A stretch of DNA of 64,000 nucleotides from Rhizobium acidisoli (lineage in GTDB: Bacteria; Pseudomonadota; Alphaproteobacteria; Rhizobiales; Rhizobiaceae). How positions within the stretch are numbered: the stretch's first letter is position 1; the number at the start of each line of letters is the position of its first letter. Positions 17,956 to 26,649 of the stretch are shown in pieces. The position numbers were made by a program, and so were the translations under genes. A model generated the notes under the pieces. It did not search any database. It was not told where the DNA came from and was given only the letters and a program-made list of their open reading frames with translations. The stretch is taken from the NCBI RefSeq assembly GCF_002531755.2, contig NZ_CP035001.1, forward strand, positions 310,001 through 374,000, written 5' to 3'.

Positions 17956-17985
17956 TTAGGAGATCAAGAGCCGGAGCAATTCGAG

Positions 17986-18090
17986 ATGATCGCCGAACTG
18001 ATCCTATGCGCCTCGCTGACGGCCGTCGACAGCGACACAGTGAAATGCGATGGGCAGAATATGCGACTGCTGGGGAAGGTGTCTCGTTAG
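17986..18090 (+). pseudogene. Thermonuclease-like 5' fragment, module C
   Basis: ATG at 17986 starts MIAELILCASLTAVDSDTVK then CDGQNMRLLGKVSR and a stop. The match with the module A relic covers the signal-like start and DxDT motif, with Ser replacing the Gly of DGDT. Everything after the LLG motif is missing. Confidence 0.65.
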
Positions 18091-18257
18091 CCAGCTTCGC
18101 GCCAGCCAGCGGGCTTTTTTCTTAGACGACAGCTGTGATCTGGGAACCTCTTCAGTCAGTTAATGGTTTTGACGACGGGCCGCACGGCTTCAGTATCTTG
18201 TACTGCTGCGCCAGCACCCCTGTTCGCAGCGTCCGTGCGGTTCACAGCCGGCCGCCC
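18091..18257. other. Short gap before repeat copy 2
   Basis: No gene or structure was recognised between the nuclease fragment and the dispersed repeat. Confidence 0.4.
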
Positions 18258-18440
18258 CAAGGCGGTGAAACGGCTGGTGCGCAACTGTACAGGAACCACC
18301 GCCTCGCATTGATAGTTAACTCCTCGGATCGTTAGCTAGCGTTGCCCTGCGCTATTCGCGATCTACCCCCTCCACGGGGTTCGGGGCCGCGCAGAAGGCT
18401 GGTCATCTCCTTCTCAAACCTCTTCTGCGCGGGCTCCCGG
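18258..18440 (+). repeat. Dispersed structured repeat, copy 2
   Basis: Related to 453-645 along its whole length. The large inverted repeat here is perfect: CCGCGCAGAAG at 18387-18397 and CTTCTGCGCGG at 18422-18432. The short ACCCC/GGGGT hairpin just before it is also kept. Loops and spacers differ while the arms are preserved, which points to a folded nucleic acid rather than to a protein. Confidence 0.6.
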
Positions 18441-18447
18441 CGTGAGA

Positions 18448-18556
18448 CATAACGGATTCGAAGCCGAACCGCGTGACCTATGCGGAACGCCAGAATAAAT
18501 ATTGCCACCAGCTGATGCGGAATAACGGAGTGCGAGGAAGCAAGGACCATTGCTGA
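18448..18556 (+). pseudogene. Fragment of the module-B hypothetical gene
   Basis: With one frameshift the bases translate to GFEAEPRD and then ERQNKYCHQLMRNNGVRGSK. This is the end of the intact 105-residue protein encoded at 3986-4303 (GFEAEPRD...EEYYQRLMRLNEMRGSK). Sequence following the stop still resembles the nuclease start found after the intact gene. Confidence 0.6.
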
Positions 18557-18602
18557 ACGGATCAATATCGTCCTTTGTCGGCGGCGGGAAAGTGACGGCG
18601 CC

Positions 18603-19859
18603 TGACCTTGCCCCGTTGAAATAATCCATTTTGAAGTAAGCTCTGGCCCATCGAGAGGACCAGAGAATGAAGCGCAACCGTTTCACAGAAGAACAGATCA
18701 TCGGCATTCTGAAAGAGCACGAGGCGGGCACTCCGGTCTCGGATCTTTGCCGCAAACACTGCGTCAGCGATGCCAGCATCTATAAATGGAAGGCGAAGTT
18801 CGGCGGCATGCAAGTGTCGGAAGCCAAACGACTGAAGACGCTGGAGGACGAGAACACCAAGCTGAAGCGGCTTCTGGCGGATGCCATGCTCGACAATGCT
18901 GCTTTGAAAGACCTTTTGGGAAAGAAGTGGTGACGCCCGCAGCAAGGCGGAAAGCTGTCGCGCATCTGGTGGAACAACATCGGATGAGCGAATGGCGGGC
19001 GTGTAAAGCCATTGACTTTTGCCGAATGACGGTCCGTTACGAAACCAGGCGCAGCGACGATGATAGTCTTCGCGAGCGGATGAAGGCGCCGGCGCATGAA
19101 CGCCGCCCTTCGGTTACCGACGCATCCACGTGCTGCTCAAACGCGAGGGACACCGTGTGAACCAAAAGAAGCTCTTCCGGCTGTATCGGGAGGAGAAGCT
19201 GACGGTGCGCAAGCGCGGCGGCCGCAAGCGAGCGATCGGCACGCGAGCACCGATGCTGGTCCCGATGACCGCCAATGATCGCTGGTCGTTGGACTTCGTG
19301 TCGGATCAGTTCACCGATGGACGCAGGTTCCGGGTGCTGACCGTCGTCGATGATTGCACCAGGGAGTGCCTGGCGCTCGTCGCCGATACGTCTCTTTCCG
19401 GCCTGCGGGTTGCCCGCGAGTTGGACCGGATCATCGAAGGACGAGGCAAGCCGAAGATGATCGTCAGCGACAATGGCAGTGAGTTTACCAGCAACGCGAT
19501 CCTGCAATGGACGGATCGGGCCAGGGTGGAATGGCACTACATCGCACCGGGCAAACCAATCGAGAACGCCTTCATCGAAAGCTTCAATGGGCGACTGCGC
19601 GACGAGCTCCTCAATGAAACGCTCTTCTCGTCACTGACCCATACTCGATCAGCGCTTTCAAACTGGCGCAGCGATTACAACGATCACCGACCTCACTCTG
19701 GACTCGGTTGGATGACACCAGCCGAATTCGCTCAGACAATCAACCCGCGACGTGATGCGGTGCTGCGCAGCCGGAATGGCTCCGCACCGCAACCCGCCGC
19801 TACCACCCCAAAACCGCTGGAGCGAACTCAAAAATGGATAAAACTTGGGGGCAAGGTCA
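18603..19859 (+). mobile_element. IS3-family insertion sequence (IS407-like), defective
   Basis: The ends are inverted repeats: TGACCTTGCCCCgttgaaat at 18603 and the matching GGGGGCAAGGTCA at 19847-19859. The element is 1257 bases with two overlapping frames, orfA and orfB, as in IS3 elements. The four bases outside the left end (CGCC) and right end (GTAC) do not match, so there is no target duplication. A frameshift in orfB makes it non-autonomous. A PAS-domain gene is truncated exactly at its right end. Confidence 0.85.
18667..18933 (+). CDS. IS3-family transposase OrfA
   Basis: This 88-residue protein has the helix-turn-helix of IS3 OrfA (RFTEEQIIGILKEHEAGT, then DLCRKHCVSDASIYKWKAKF). 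It ends in a leucine-rich coiled coil (LEDENTKLKRLLADAML). It binds the inverted repeats and normally joins OrfB by a -1 frameshift near its end. It is intact here. Confidence 0.9.
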   Translation: MKRNRFTEEQIIGILKEHEAGTPVSDLCRKHCVSDASIYKWKAKFGGMQVSEAKRLKTLEDENTKLKRLLADAMLDNAALKDLLGKKW

Positions 19860-19978
19860 GTACCCCCGTCTCCCGGTCCGCCGGCGTAAAGATTACGCCG
19901 ATGGGCTCGCCGATGACTTCGGCCTCGTCCCATCCGAGGATCCGGCGCACACCTTCATTCCATGTGGTCGCCCTGTGA
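18930..19978 (+). pseudogene. IS3-family transposase OrfB, frameshifted
   Basis: The first part reads TPAARRKAVAHLVEQHRMSE in one frame up to AHERR at about 19110. The remainder ([20 protein letters not shown] and so on) is in another frame, consistent with a two-base deletion in a CGCCGC tract. The DDE triad is present in the second part: Asp in WSLDFVSD, Asp in IVSDNGSEF and Glu in [12 protein letters not shown]. The frame runs through the right inverted repeat into flanking DNA before it stops. Confidence 0.8.
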
Positions 19979-20076
19979 TCGAGATCGACGGAGATGATCG
20001 CATATTCGATGGCACTCTGGAGGATAGCTTCGAGAAAGCGTTCTCGGGCACGGCTGGAAGTGGAAAAAGGGGTTCA
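19861..20076 (-). pseudogene. PAS-domain sensor fragment truncated by the IS
   Basis: Reading leftwards the strand encodes RARERFLEAILQSAIEYAII, then [20 protein letters not shown], then [19 protein letters not shown]. This is a typical PAS domain of rhizobial HWE or other histidine kinases. The frame is cut at the right end of the IS and no continuation is found on the other side. No start codon was identified with confidence. Confidence 0.65.
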
Positions 20077-20322
20077 TGATCATGTTATACGCCTGATCCA
20101 CCACGAGCTGATGACGTTCTCAACACTATACCGGACATCACCCTATTGCCATCAAGGCCGTTCCCTCGAACGCGGTCTCAGCTCAGCTATCGGACATTCT
20201 GCAGATCATGCTGGCAAAGGTACCCTGCAGGGTGTCCGAATACCTGCGACATTCCGTGTAACGGAGGAACCATATCCTGCCGGTAGCGTTTTGCCGTGAC
20301 ACTCAAGATCCTGGAGGATAAC

Positions 20323-20610
20323 ATGAAAATACTGGTCATCTCTGCGGCGTCGCTGTTTCTGGCACTCGGCGGAGCGGCCGTCGCGCAGACGACGACGGTC
20401 GTCGTTCCCGGCGAGGTCAAAACCTACGTCATGAAACAGGAAACGCCATCCGTCACGTTTGACGGTGACGTCACGGTCGGTACGGCGCTTCCTGACACGG
20501 TCGAAATCCACACAATCCCCGATCAACCTGATTACGGTTATGTGGTTGTCAACAAAAAGCGCGTGCTCGTTAATCCGAAGACCCGCGCGGTAATTGAAGT
20601 CGTCCAATAG
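20323..20610 (+). CDS. Secreted DUF1236-like protein
   Basis: GGAGG precedes the ATG at 20323. The 95-residue product begins with a signal peptide (ILVISAASLFLALGGAAVAQ, likely cut after AVAQ). It ends with a DUF1236-type motif, YVVVNKKRVLVNPKTRAVIE. Such small periplasmic proteins are very common in Rhizobiales; their biochemical role is unknown. A hairpin terminator follows directly, so the gene is a single transcription unit. Confidence 0.8.
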   Translation: MKILVISAASLFLALGGAAVAQTTTVVVPGEVKTYVMKQETPSVTFDGDVTVGTALPDTVEIHTIPDQPDYGYVVVNKKRVLVNPKTRAVIEVVQ

Positions 20611-20621
20611 CATGAATGAAT

Positions 20622-20649
20622 CGCGGGCCGGCTTCCATGGCCCGCGGTT
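20622..20649 (+). terminator. Rho-independent-type hairpin after the DUF1236 gene
   Basis: CGCGGGCC and GGCCCGCG form an eight-pair stem around a nine-base loop, beginning 12 bases after the stop codon. The T-run is short (GTT). Confidence 0.6.
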
Positions 20650-21375
20650 CCTCCATCATTCCACCTTCCTCCTCATCACCATCTCTTCCACTCGTGGTGC
20701 AAGAGTTGAAATCAGACTTGCATCCACGCAGCCAGTGGCATCAGTTGAGGTCGAAACCGCGGCGTCTCGCTGGGGCAGTCCTGAAACGAAGGCACAACCT
20801 TATCGTCGAACTTCGCACTATTCATTCGCAGTGAATCTTCACCGATTGATATGACCGACGCGGCACGAAGGTATCGCATCACACGGAGAATGTTCTCGCG
20901 AAGAAGCCGAACCGCGAACTGCGGGTCGCTTCGCAATATCGGCAAAATGGTCACAAGCGACAAATAAGCTCGCCGAGTTTGTCGGAATTCCCAAAACGCG
21001 TATTTGCGAGTGGCGTCAGCCAGGCAAAACCTTGGCGCGATCACAGCGCGGCTCAGGGCTCGCGAAAATGCTTGATCTTATGACAGGATACGACGACGGC
21101 ACGTAGAACAACGTTTCAGCCAAGCTGACCACGACGGCTCATGATCCTTGGTGGTCAATCCGGGCAATCGCGGCGAACGTCTGCGCCAAAACCTGTCACG
21201 CCGTGTCCCAGCGTTCATATGGATCGAAGAGGTGCTCCGACCCTATATGGAATAGCTTGGTAGCCCTCTGCGCCAATTGCGGTCGTATGACTACCGCAAA
21301 TGATTAAATTGCGGCAGCGTCCAATAAAGACTCGAGATTGCTGGGACAGCTCAAAAGAGCCGCCATGACGGACAG
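20650..21375. other. Gap with a possible small regulator remnant
   Basis: At about 20955-21105 the plus strand reads NKLAEFVGIPKTRICEWRQP, then GKTLARSQRGSGLAKMLDLM and a stop. This looks like the end of a small DNA-binding protein with a helix-turn-helix (LAEFVGIPKTRICEWR), but no start codon is in frame. The rest of the gap shows nothing recognisable. Confidence 0.35.
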
Positions 21376-22317
21376 CTAGTCTCTGGCGGCCCACATGAAA
21401 AACGTCTCCCGTTGGTTTCCGGATCTGACCGCATCCAGGTAACGCGGCTTCCAAACATGACCAATGAACATCTCCATCGTCGTGGGCAATTTCGGACGAT
21501 CCTCGTTCTCCCCATGGAACCTTACGATGCCATTGTTCAAAGCGTCGGCGCTCAGGGTGTCGTCGTGCCATTTCTCCGCGGTTCCAAACCGCGCCAGAAA
21601 TTCAGCTTCCACGTCTTTGCGGGTCGTCTCGATGTATCGGTACTCCACCGGCCTGCCGATCTCCCTGCCAATGATTACGGCCAGTTCGTTCATCGAGACA
21701 TCTTGCGAGCCGACTTCGAGATAGACGCGGTGTCTGCCCCTCGGATTGGTCAGTTCCTTCGCCGCCAGCCAAGCGATGTCGTCGGTCGCCACCCAGGGCA
21801 TCTTCAAATCAGGTTTGCAGAACCAGGCAATTCGACCGTATTTGGCAACCGGGCCCGTCCACGCCGACACGTCGTCCATGAACCAGCCGGCGCGCAAGTG
21901 GACCAGATCGATATTGAGGAGCTCGTTGAGTTTTTCGTCCAGATCGTTGAAGCACTCGAAATGACCCGTCTTCCCTTTCACGTCCGAACCCATGGCCGTC
22001 AGGCTTACGGCCAGTTTGACGGAGGACGTTTCGAGCGCATCGACAAAGCGCTGGGCAACGGCGGGGTAGTGTCCCGCGATGTTGTTCCAATCGGTCTTCA
22101 CCATCAGGAAGGCAGCATCTGCACCCTGGAAAAATTGGTCGAGGTCTCCCGCTCCTGTGTCAAAGCTTCCAAGGTATGGCTCTGCTCCAAGCTCGACCAG
22201 TGCGTCAAGCGCTGGGCCACCTCTCGACACTGCTCTGACCTGGTGCCCGGCCTTCAGTAAGTTCCGAGTCAGCTTGGCGCCAATTCGTCCCGTGGCGCCG
22301 ACGACAGAAATTCGCAT
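21376..22317 (-). CDS. NmrA-like NAD(P)-binding protein
   Basis: The start at 22317 has GGAG eight bases upstream; the frame's longer upstream extension is not needed. The 313-residue protein opens with MRISVVGATGRIGAKL, the NAD(P)-binding GxxGxxG loop. It contains SLTAMGSDVKGKTGHFEC and, later, YLEVGSQDVSMNELAVIIG. It belongs to the same broad family as the 16271 gene but is only distantly similar. It is transcribed divergently from an AraC regulator 74 bases away, which probably controls it in response to an electrophile or redox signal. Confidence 0.8.
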   Translation of the reverse strand: MRISVVGATGRIGAKLTRNLLKAGHQVRAVSRGGPALDALVELGAEPYLGSFDTGAGDLDQFFQGADAAFLMVKTDWNNIAGHYPAVAQRFVDALETSSVKLAVSLTAMGSDVKGKTGHFECFNDLDEKLNELLNIDLVHLRAGWFMDDVSAWTGPVAKYGRIAWFCKPDLKMPWVATDDIAWLAAKELTNPRGRHRVYLEVGSQDVSMNELAVIIGREIGRPVEYRYIETTRKDVEAEFLARFGTAEKWHDDTLSADALNNGIVRFHGENEDRPKLPTTMEMFIGHVWKPRYLDAVRSGNQRETFFMWAARD

Positions 22318-22391
22318 GAAAGTCTCCATTCGGTTGTTGATTACCAAAGAGTAGACTATTGCGGTGCGTACGAATTTAGACATAATGCCAA

Positions 22392-23192
22392 ATGATCTCC
22401 AAATCGGGCCAATCCGCAAAACGCCGTTCCTGCTACGACGACATTGAACCCGACCGGTGGGATCGTCCGGCCTTCGCTGTCCGTCTCGACTTCAGTGACT
22501 ATGAGGCTGAAGTGCCCCAGCACCAGCACAAGGAAGGGCAGCTCATCTTGGCGCTGCACGGGGCCGTCACATGCAGAACGGAGAATGGCATCTGGATTGT
22601 CCCGCCGGACCGCGGGGTCTGGATACCCGGCGGCGTGCCCCACAGCAACCAGGTCACGTCCAACGCATGCCCGTCCTATTTGTTCGTTCAACCCGACGCT
22701 GCCAAGCTGCCTCAGGTGTGCTGCACGCTCTCTGTGTCGCCGATGCTCCGTGAGATGATCCTCCGACTGGCGGATGTACCGGTCAATTCTGCTCCAGACG
22801 ACCATGTAGGCCGAATGGTGCGGGTCCTGCTGGATGAACTCGCGCAAATGCCGATACAGGGGCTGGAGTTACCCGCATCCAGCCATCCCAAAATCGCCGC
22901 GATCACCGCTGCACTGATGGCAGAGCCGAGCGACCGTCGCACCCTGGTCGATTGGGCGGCACACGTTGCCATGAGTGAGCGATCCCTGAAGCGGCTGATG
23001 GTCCAGGAAACGGGATTGACTTTCGGCCGATGGCGGCGGCAACTGCACTTGGTCATCGCGTTGCGCGAACTGGCCAGCGGCGCGGCGGTCCAGAGGGTGT
23101 CCAGCGACTTGGGCTACGAGTCGCCGACGGCTTTCATCGTCATGTTCAAGAAGGCCTTAGGCAAAACACCCACGCGCTACTTTGCGAGCTGA
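22392..23192 (+). CDS. AraC-family regulator with N-terminal cupin
   Basis: This 266-residue regulator has a cupin sensor (QHQHKEGQLILALHGAVTCR at about 43-62, VPPDRGVWIPGGVPH) and a C-terminal double helix-turn-helix. The latter includes LVDWAAHVAMSERSLKRLM, then ELASGAAVQRVSSDLGYESP and TPTRYFAS. It is divergent from the NmrA-like gene and is its likely regulator. A decayed relative of its C-terminal 50 residues occurs at 36940-37098. Confidence 0.85.
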   Translation: MISKSGQSAKRRSCYDDIEPDRWDRPAFAVRLDFSDYEAEVPQHQHKEGQLILALHGAVTCRTENGIWIVPPDRGVWIPGGVPHSNQVTSNACPSYLFVQPDAAKLPQVCCTLSVSPMLREMILRLADVPVNSAPDDHVGRMVRVLLDELAQMPIQGLELPASSHPKIAAITAALMAEPSDRRTLVDWAAHVAMSERSLKRLMVQETGLTFGRWRRQLHLVIALRELASGAAVQRVSSDLGYESPTAFIVMFKKALGKTPTRYFAS

Positions 23193-23332
23193 TTTGCCGA
23201 ATGGCCAATTTCGGCAGCGCGGGTCGGCCTGCGGCACGTGCCGAGACCTCGCGACTTAATTGCGATATCGAGACTACACCTCGGCGTTAACCTCCGAAGA
23301 TCCTAGAGCGCCATTGAACCCCTCAGTGGCAA

Positions 23333-23944
23333 TCAGCACTTGGTCACAGCCTCAATGAGGTTTACATATACCTCCTCTGCCTCAGACGCGGAGCAATTGC
23401 CGCGTGTAACGGCGCTTGTCAGCGCGTCTCCTGCCGCAACCAATGCCTCGCATGCCAATGCCAGCGATTCCAGCCGAACGCTTGAATGAGGTCGTAGAAC
23501 TTCCAGGAACATCTCGATCACTGCGTCGACTAACTCCTGGTATACGCCAGCTCTTTCCTCGCTTCCTGCGAGCGCCGCGCCGACAGCATGAAATTCGTCA
23601 CCTTGGTCGGTTCCGCAAGCTAGATAGGTTTTAGCCAAAGCCGAAACAGTCTCTTTCGCCGGTCGATTTTCCTGAGCCATAAGCGTGCGAAACGCGGTAA
23701 TGCGTTCGGTGTCTATCCAACGATAGAGCTCAATCAAAAGACGCGTTCTGGTCTCGAAATGCTCGTAAGTCACAGGTTTGGAAACGCCGGCCCGCACTGC
23801 CAGGTGGCCTAATGTCAGCCGGTCAGCACCTTCCTCCCGGACGATCAGGCGGGCCGTCTCCAGCAGTTGCTGACGCCGCTCAGGCTTCGAAAGACGACCT
23901 GCGGTCCTGTTGTCGACGGCGGCTTTTGGTTTTTCCACTTGCAT
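23333..23944 (-). CDS. TetR-family repressor
   Basis: The 203-residue protein has a TetR DNA-binding domain at residues 20-75 (RRQQLLETARLIVREEGADR, then LAVRAGVSKPVTYEHF). An all-helical ligand domain follows. The gene is transcribed divergently from a dehydrogenase-like gene, with a 54-base spacer that contains a perfect CCTAC-N5-GTAGG palindrome. Autorepression and control of the neighbour are therefore likely. The inducer is unknown. Confidence 0.85.
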   Translation of the reverse strand: MQVEKPKAAVDNRTAGRLSKPERRQQLLETARLIVREEGADRLTLGHLAVRAGVSKPVTYEHFETRTRLLIELYRWIDTERITAFRTLMAQENRPAKETVSALAKTYLACGTDQGDEFHAVGAALAGSEERAGVYQELVDAVIEMFLEVLRPHSSVRLESLALACEALVAAGDALTSAVTRGNCSASEAEEVYVNLIEAVTKC

Positions 23945-23977
23945 ACCTACTTTTAGTAACCTACCATGAGTAGGTAT
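23943..23977. promoter_or_regulatory. Probable TetR operator
   Basis: The palindrome CCTAC-CATGA-GTAGG lies at 23960-23974. It is nested in a wider symmetric pair, ATACCTAC at 23943-23950 and GTAGGTAT at 23970-23977. Another ATAGGTAT-like half site follows near 23987. The location between divergent promoters fits TetR autoregulation. Confidence 0.6.
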
Positions 23978-23998
23978 CAGTAAAACATAGGTATCGCG

Positions 23999-25051
23999 AT
24001 GTTACAAGCATCTGGAAGTGTGCAAAACCCAATACTGATTATTGGCGGCGCCGGTGAGGTCGGGCGCTGGGCTACACGCTTCTTGCGTGTCCAACATCCT
24101 GATGTACCAATCCTCATTGGCGGCCGGGACGAACAACGCGCGGTACGAGCAGCAGCAGCTTTCGACGGCGCGTCTGCGGTGGTCGTGGACCTCACTGCCT
24201 CTGACCTGGGGCTAGGCGAGCAACGTGTCTCGGCGGTCGCAACGCTGTTTACCGATGCAACGGGAGCAGCTCTCCGCTGGGCTCAGCAAAAGAGCGCGGG
24301 GCACATCAACATCTCACCAAGCATTAGCGAGCTGGGTCTGGAGGCTGCATCTTTCATGCAAAAGCCCGCTGCCGCGCCTGTCGTCCTTGGTACAGAGTGG
24401 CTCGTTGGTGCGACAAGCGTACCTTCGCTCTTGTTCGCCCAACAATTTGGTCGGTTGCATAACATTCACATCGAGGCCGTGCTCGACGAGCAAGATGCGT
24501 TCGGACCTGCAGCAAATGCTGATTTTGAGCGCCAGATGCATGCGGGTGCTGCTGCTCTTATGAGAACGGCTGGCGCATGGCGGTGGTGCCATGGGGACGA
24601 AACTAAGTCAAAGGTTCGCGCAATCGACGGCACTGCGTTGGACGCGAACGTGTTTTCGCCGAACGATATCCTGTTGTTGGCAAACGCAACCGGCGCGCCT
24701 GATATTCGGTTCGACTTGGCCATTGGAATGAGCTCCGCTCGCCGGAATGGCGGACCGGTATCGACCGAAATCATCATAAACCTTTCGGGCCTGGATCACG
24801 CCGGGCAGCCGCTTCAGAAACGTCACGCGATCGTTCACCCCGGTGGTCAGATGCCGCTAACGGGTTTGGGTGTTGCGCTCGTTCTTGAACGCCTGGCTGG
24901 TCTCGCAGGCGAACCGCCTCGACCGGGCCTCTACTTCCCGGCCCAGCTCATCGACCATTCCACATACTTTGATCGGCTTCGCGCCTCAGGTGGAGAAGTC
25001 ATGGAATTTGAACCGATCAAACACGCGCAACAAGGTTCGGATCAAGCATAG
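23999..25051 (+). CDS. Saccharopine-dehydrogenase-like NAD(P)-binding protein
   Basis: This 350-residue protein begins with a Rossmann loop (ILIIGGAGEVGRWATRFL at about 12-29). It continues with IGGRDEQRAVRAAAAFDGAS and a long C-terminal domain containing LSGLDHAGQPLQKRHAIVHP. The architecture matches trans-acting enoyl-reductase or saccharopine dehydrogenase-like oxidoreductases. It is probably repressed by the divergent TetR protein. A truncated alpha/beta hydrolase gene follows after 12 bases, so the original operon had at least two enzymes. Confidence 0.75.
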   Translation: MLQASGSVQNPILIIGGAGEVGRWATRFLRVQHPDVPILIGGRDEQRAVRAAAAFDGASAVVVDLTASDLGLGEQRVSAVATLFTDATGAALRWAQQKSAGHINISPSISELGLEAASFMQKPAAAPVVLGTEWLVGATSVPSLLFAQQFGRLHNIHIEAVLDEQDAFGPAANADFERQMHAGAAALMRTAGAWRWCHGDETKSKVRAIDGTALDANVFSPNDILLLANATGAPDIRFDLAIGMSSARRNGGPVSTEIIINLSGLDHAGQPLQKRHAIVHPGGQMPLTGLGVALVLERLAGLAGEPPRPGLYFPAQLIDHSTYFDRLRASGGEVMEFEPIKHAQQGSDQA

Positions 25052-25063
25052 ATTGGAGCAAAA

Positions 25064-25197
25064 ATGAATTGTCCTAATAAAGTATCAGCCGCCGCTGATC
25101 ATCCCGTACACCATTCAGAAATTGAGGCCAACGGTGCCTCATTTCATGTCGTTCAACAAGAGCGTGGTCCAGTCGTGCTTTTCTTGCACGGTTTTCC
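25064..25197 (+). pseudogene. Alpha/beta hydrolase N-terminal fragment
   Basis: A GGAGC site and ATG begin a protein with VHHSEIEANGASFHVVQQER and then VVLFLHGFP, the first strand and oxyanion loop of an alpha/beta hydrolase. Homology stops abruptly after HGFP at about 25197, where a piece of a different gene on the opposite strand begins. About 45 of an expected 280 residues remain. Confidence 0.6.
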
Positions 25198-25290
25198 GCG
25201 AGAGATAGATCGCCGCGGTCAGCCCTGCGGGGGCGCCTCCGATGATCCCGCAGTCGCGCAGCTTCGTCTCCTTGGAGCCTGCCCCCGTTT
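25198..25290 (-). pseudogene. Thioredoxin-reductase-like FAD-domain fragment
   Basis: The minus strand reads LRDCGIIGGAPAGLTAAIYL followed by SRKT. This is the FAD-binding start of a thioredoxin reductase family flavoprotein (normally GGGPAGLTAAIYLAR). It ends at the junction with the hydrolase fragment. Confidence 0.55.
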
Positions 25291-25424
25291 ACAATAGAAC
25301 GAAGCGGCCTGCATGCGGCCACTTCCCAGTGAGTCTAACTGGTTTCGAAGCCTTGGGCGCGGCAGCCTTGTCGTTCCGGGCTCCGCTAGCCGCCCGGCCC
25401 TTCAGCTTGCCGCTGACGGGCAGA

Positions 25425-25766
25425 TCAGATTTCCGGGCATCCGCGCCGATTGGCGAAGGTCATCCGATCCGGTCCACGGCGCGTCATCCCTTGGACGACG
25501 ATGCTGCGGGGCGACATGCGGACGATCTGCGCCCTGCGAAGTCCTTCTCCGCGGGCGATGTCGAGCGCGTCGTTGGGATCGCAGCCGCGCGGAGCGCGGC
25601 GGTCATAGCGGTCGTAGCGATTACGGTCGCGATCGCGATCGTAGACACCGACGCCGCCGGGGCCGACCCGCAACTCCATATCCTGCGCGGCGGCGATCGT
25701 TGGCGAGATCGTCAATCCGGTCATGGCGGCAAGGCCGACAAGGATGAACTGAAGAGATTTATGCAT
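25425..25766 (-). CDS. Secreted hypothetical protein with Asp/Arg repeat
   Basis: The ATG at 25766 has GGAGAA upstream. The 113-residue product has a signal peptide (LQFILVGLAAMTGLTISPTI, cut near IAAAQ) and then a short low-complexity stretch of Asp/Arg/Tyr (YDRDRDRNRYDRYDRR). A conserved-looking end follows: CDPNDALDIARGEGLRRAQI and a final Cys near the C-terminus. The pattern is familiar from rhizobial periplasmic proteins of unknown function. It appears intact although it lies among relics. Confidence 0.7.
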   Translation of the reverse strand: MHKSLQFILVGLAAMTGLTISPTIAAAQDMELRVGPGGVGVYDRDRDRNRYDRYDRRAPRGCDPNDALDIARGEGLRRAQIVRMSPRSIVVQGMTRRGPDRMTFANRRGCPEI

Positions 25767-25925
25767 GAGTTTCTCCCATTGTTTTGTGCTGTTTCGCAAT
25801 ACCAACCTCGCCATGCGGAGTTTGTTCCTTGGCGGCAGAAGGGGCGCTCCTTGTGCTTGAGTGTGCGGTCAGCTTACCAATGAGAGGATGTGCGGGACCT
25901 TCGGGTCGCCATGACAGCTGCTCAG

Positions 25926-26345
25926 TCAGGCCAGACATGGTTCTCCAACCATGCGACAGAAGCTGCAGATGGAGGTCGCATCGACCAGCACCGATCTTGC
26001 CTCTCCGATCAAGCCCTGCGTCACCCTGCCCTGTGGCGAGAAACGCGCCGATGATCTCGTTGTCGTCCTTAAGACCCGGCACAACCGGGTCGCGGGTGTC
26101 AAACTCCTCGAGTATGCGCCACACCACCCCGGCCGACGTGGCAAAGGGCACCTGATACCGGTGCAGGCGCTTGTCCGGAATTCGCGCAAGGTGTTCGGCA
26201 TGGTGGAGAAGGGTCATTGTGTCGAGGGGGCTCCGACCATCAATACCTTGCCACCTGCCTCCACGAGTTTGCCGAGCGGAGACGCCTCTCCCATAACTAT
26301 AGCCGAGCGGGTGGTTGGCAGTGAGCCAGTCGGCCTGAGCGGCGA
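25926..26345 (-). pseudogene. Aminoglycoside 3-N-acetyltransferase-like remnant
   Basis: Three frames together spell the end of an AAC(3)-family enzyme. They read AAIAAQADWLTANHPLGYSY, then SPLGKLVEAGGKVLMVGAP, then LDTMTLLHHAEHLARIPDKR, then FDTRDPVVPGLKDDNEIIGA and ARSVLVDATSI. Frameshifts occur near 26290, 26221 and 26050. The N-terminal half is missing; at 26346 the sequence switches to a resolvase fragment on the other strand. Intact members acetylate aminoglycosides, but this copy cannot be functional. Confidence 0.7.
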
Positions 26346-26515
26346 TTGCCGCTGACGATGCCGACGGAGGTGAGACCGCCGGCGGGCACGATGAACCTGA
26401 ACGTGCTTAACGCGGTCGCCCAGTTCGAGCGCGGCTTGCTGATCGAGCGGACGCAATCGGGCCTCAAGCGCGCCAAGTCGGAAAAGAAAGCCCTCGGCCG
26501 CGCAAAAAGGCGGGT
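26346..26515 (+). pseudogene. Serine resolvase/invertase fragment
   Basis: The sequence encodes NVLNAVAQFERGLLIERTQS followed by GLKRAKSEKKALGR. This is the end of the catalytic domain and the E-helix of a Tn3-type serine resolvase. The active-site Ser region and the DNA-binding helix-turn-helix are missing. Its abutment with the acetyltransferase remnant suggests a lost transposon. Confidence 0.65.
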
Positions 26516-26649
26516 TCCTGCTCCCGGGGTCCATCCTGTTCCCAACAGTGTTCCGACGCCACCAATGCTGCGGAGGACGGGAGCGCTGGCGGGGACAAAA
26601 TGCCAGAAGGCCTGTTGGTGATATCCCATCCACCGTCGCCAGCCGACCC

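Noticed and set aside
21412..22260. 282-codon plus-strand frame
   Set aside because: It is antisense to the NmrA-like gene, whose Rossmann loop and start site are convincing.
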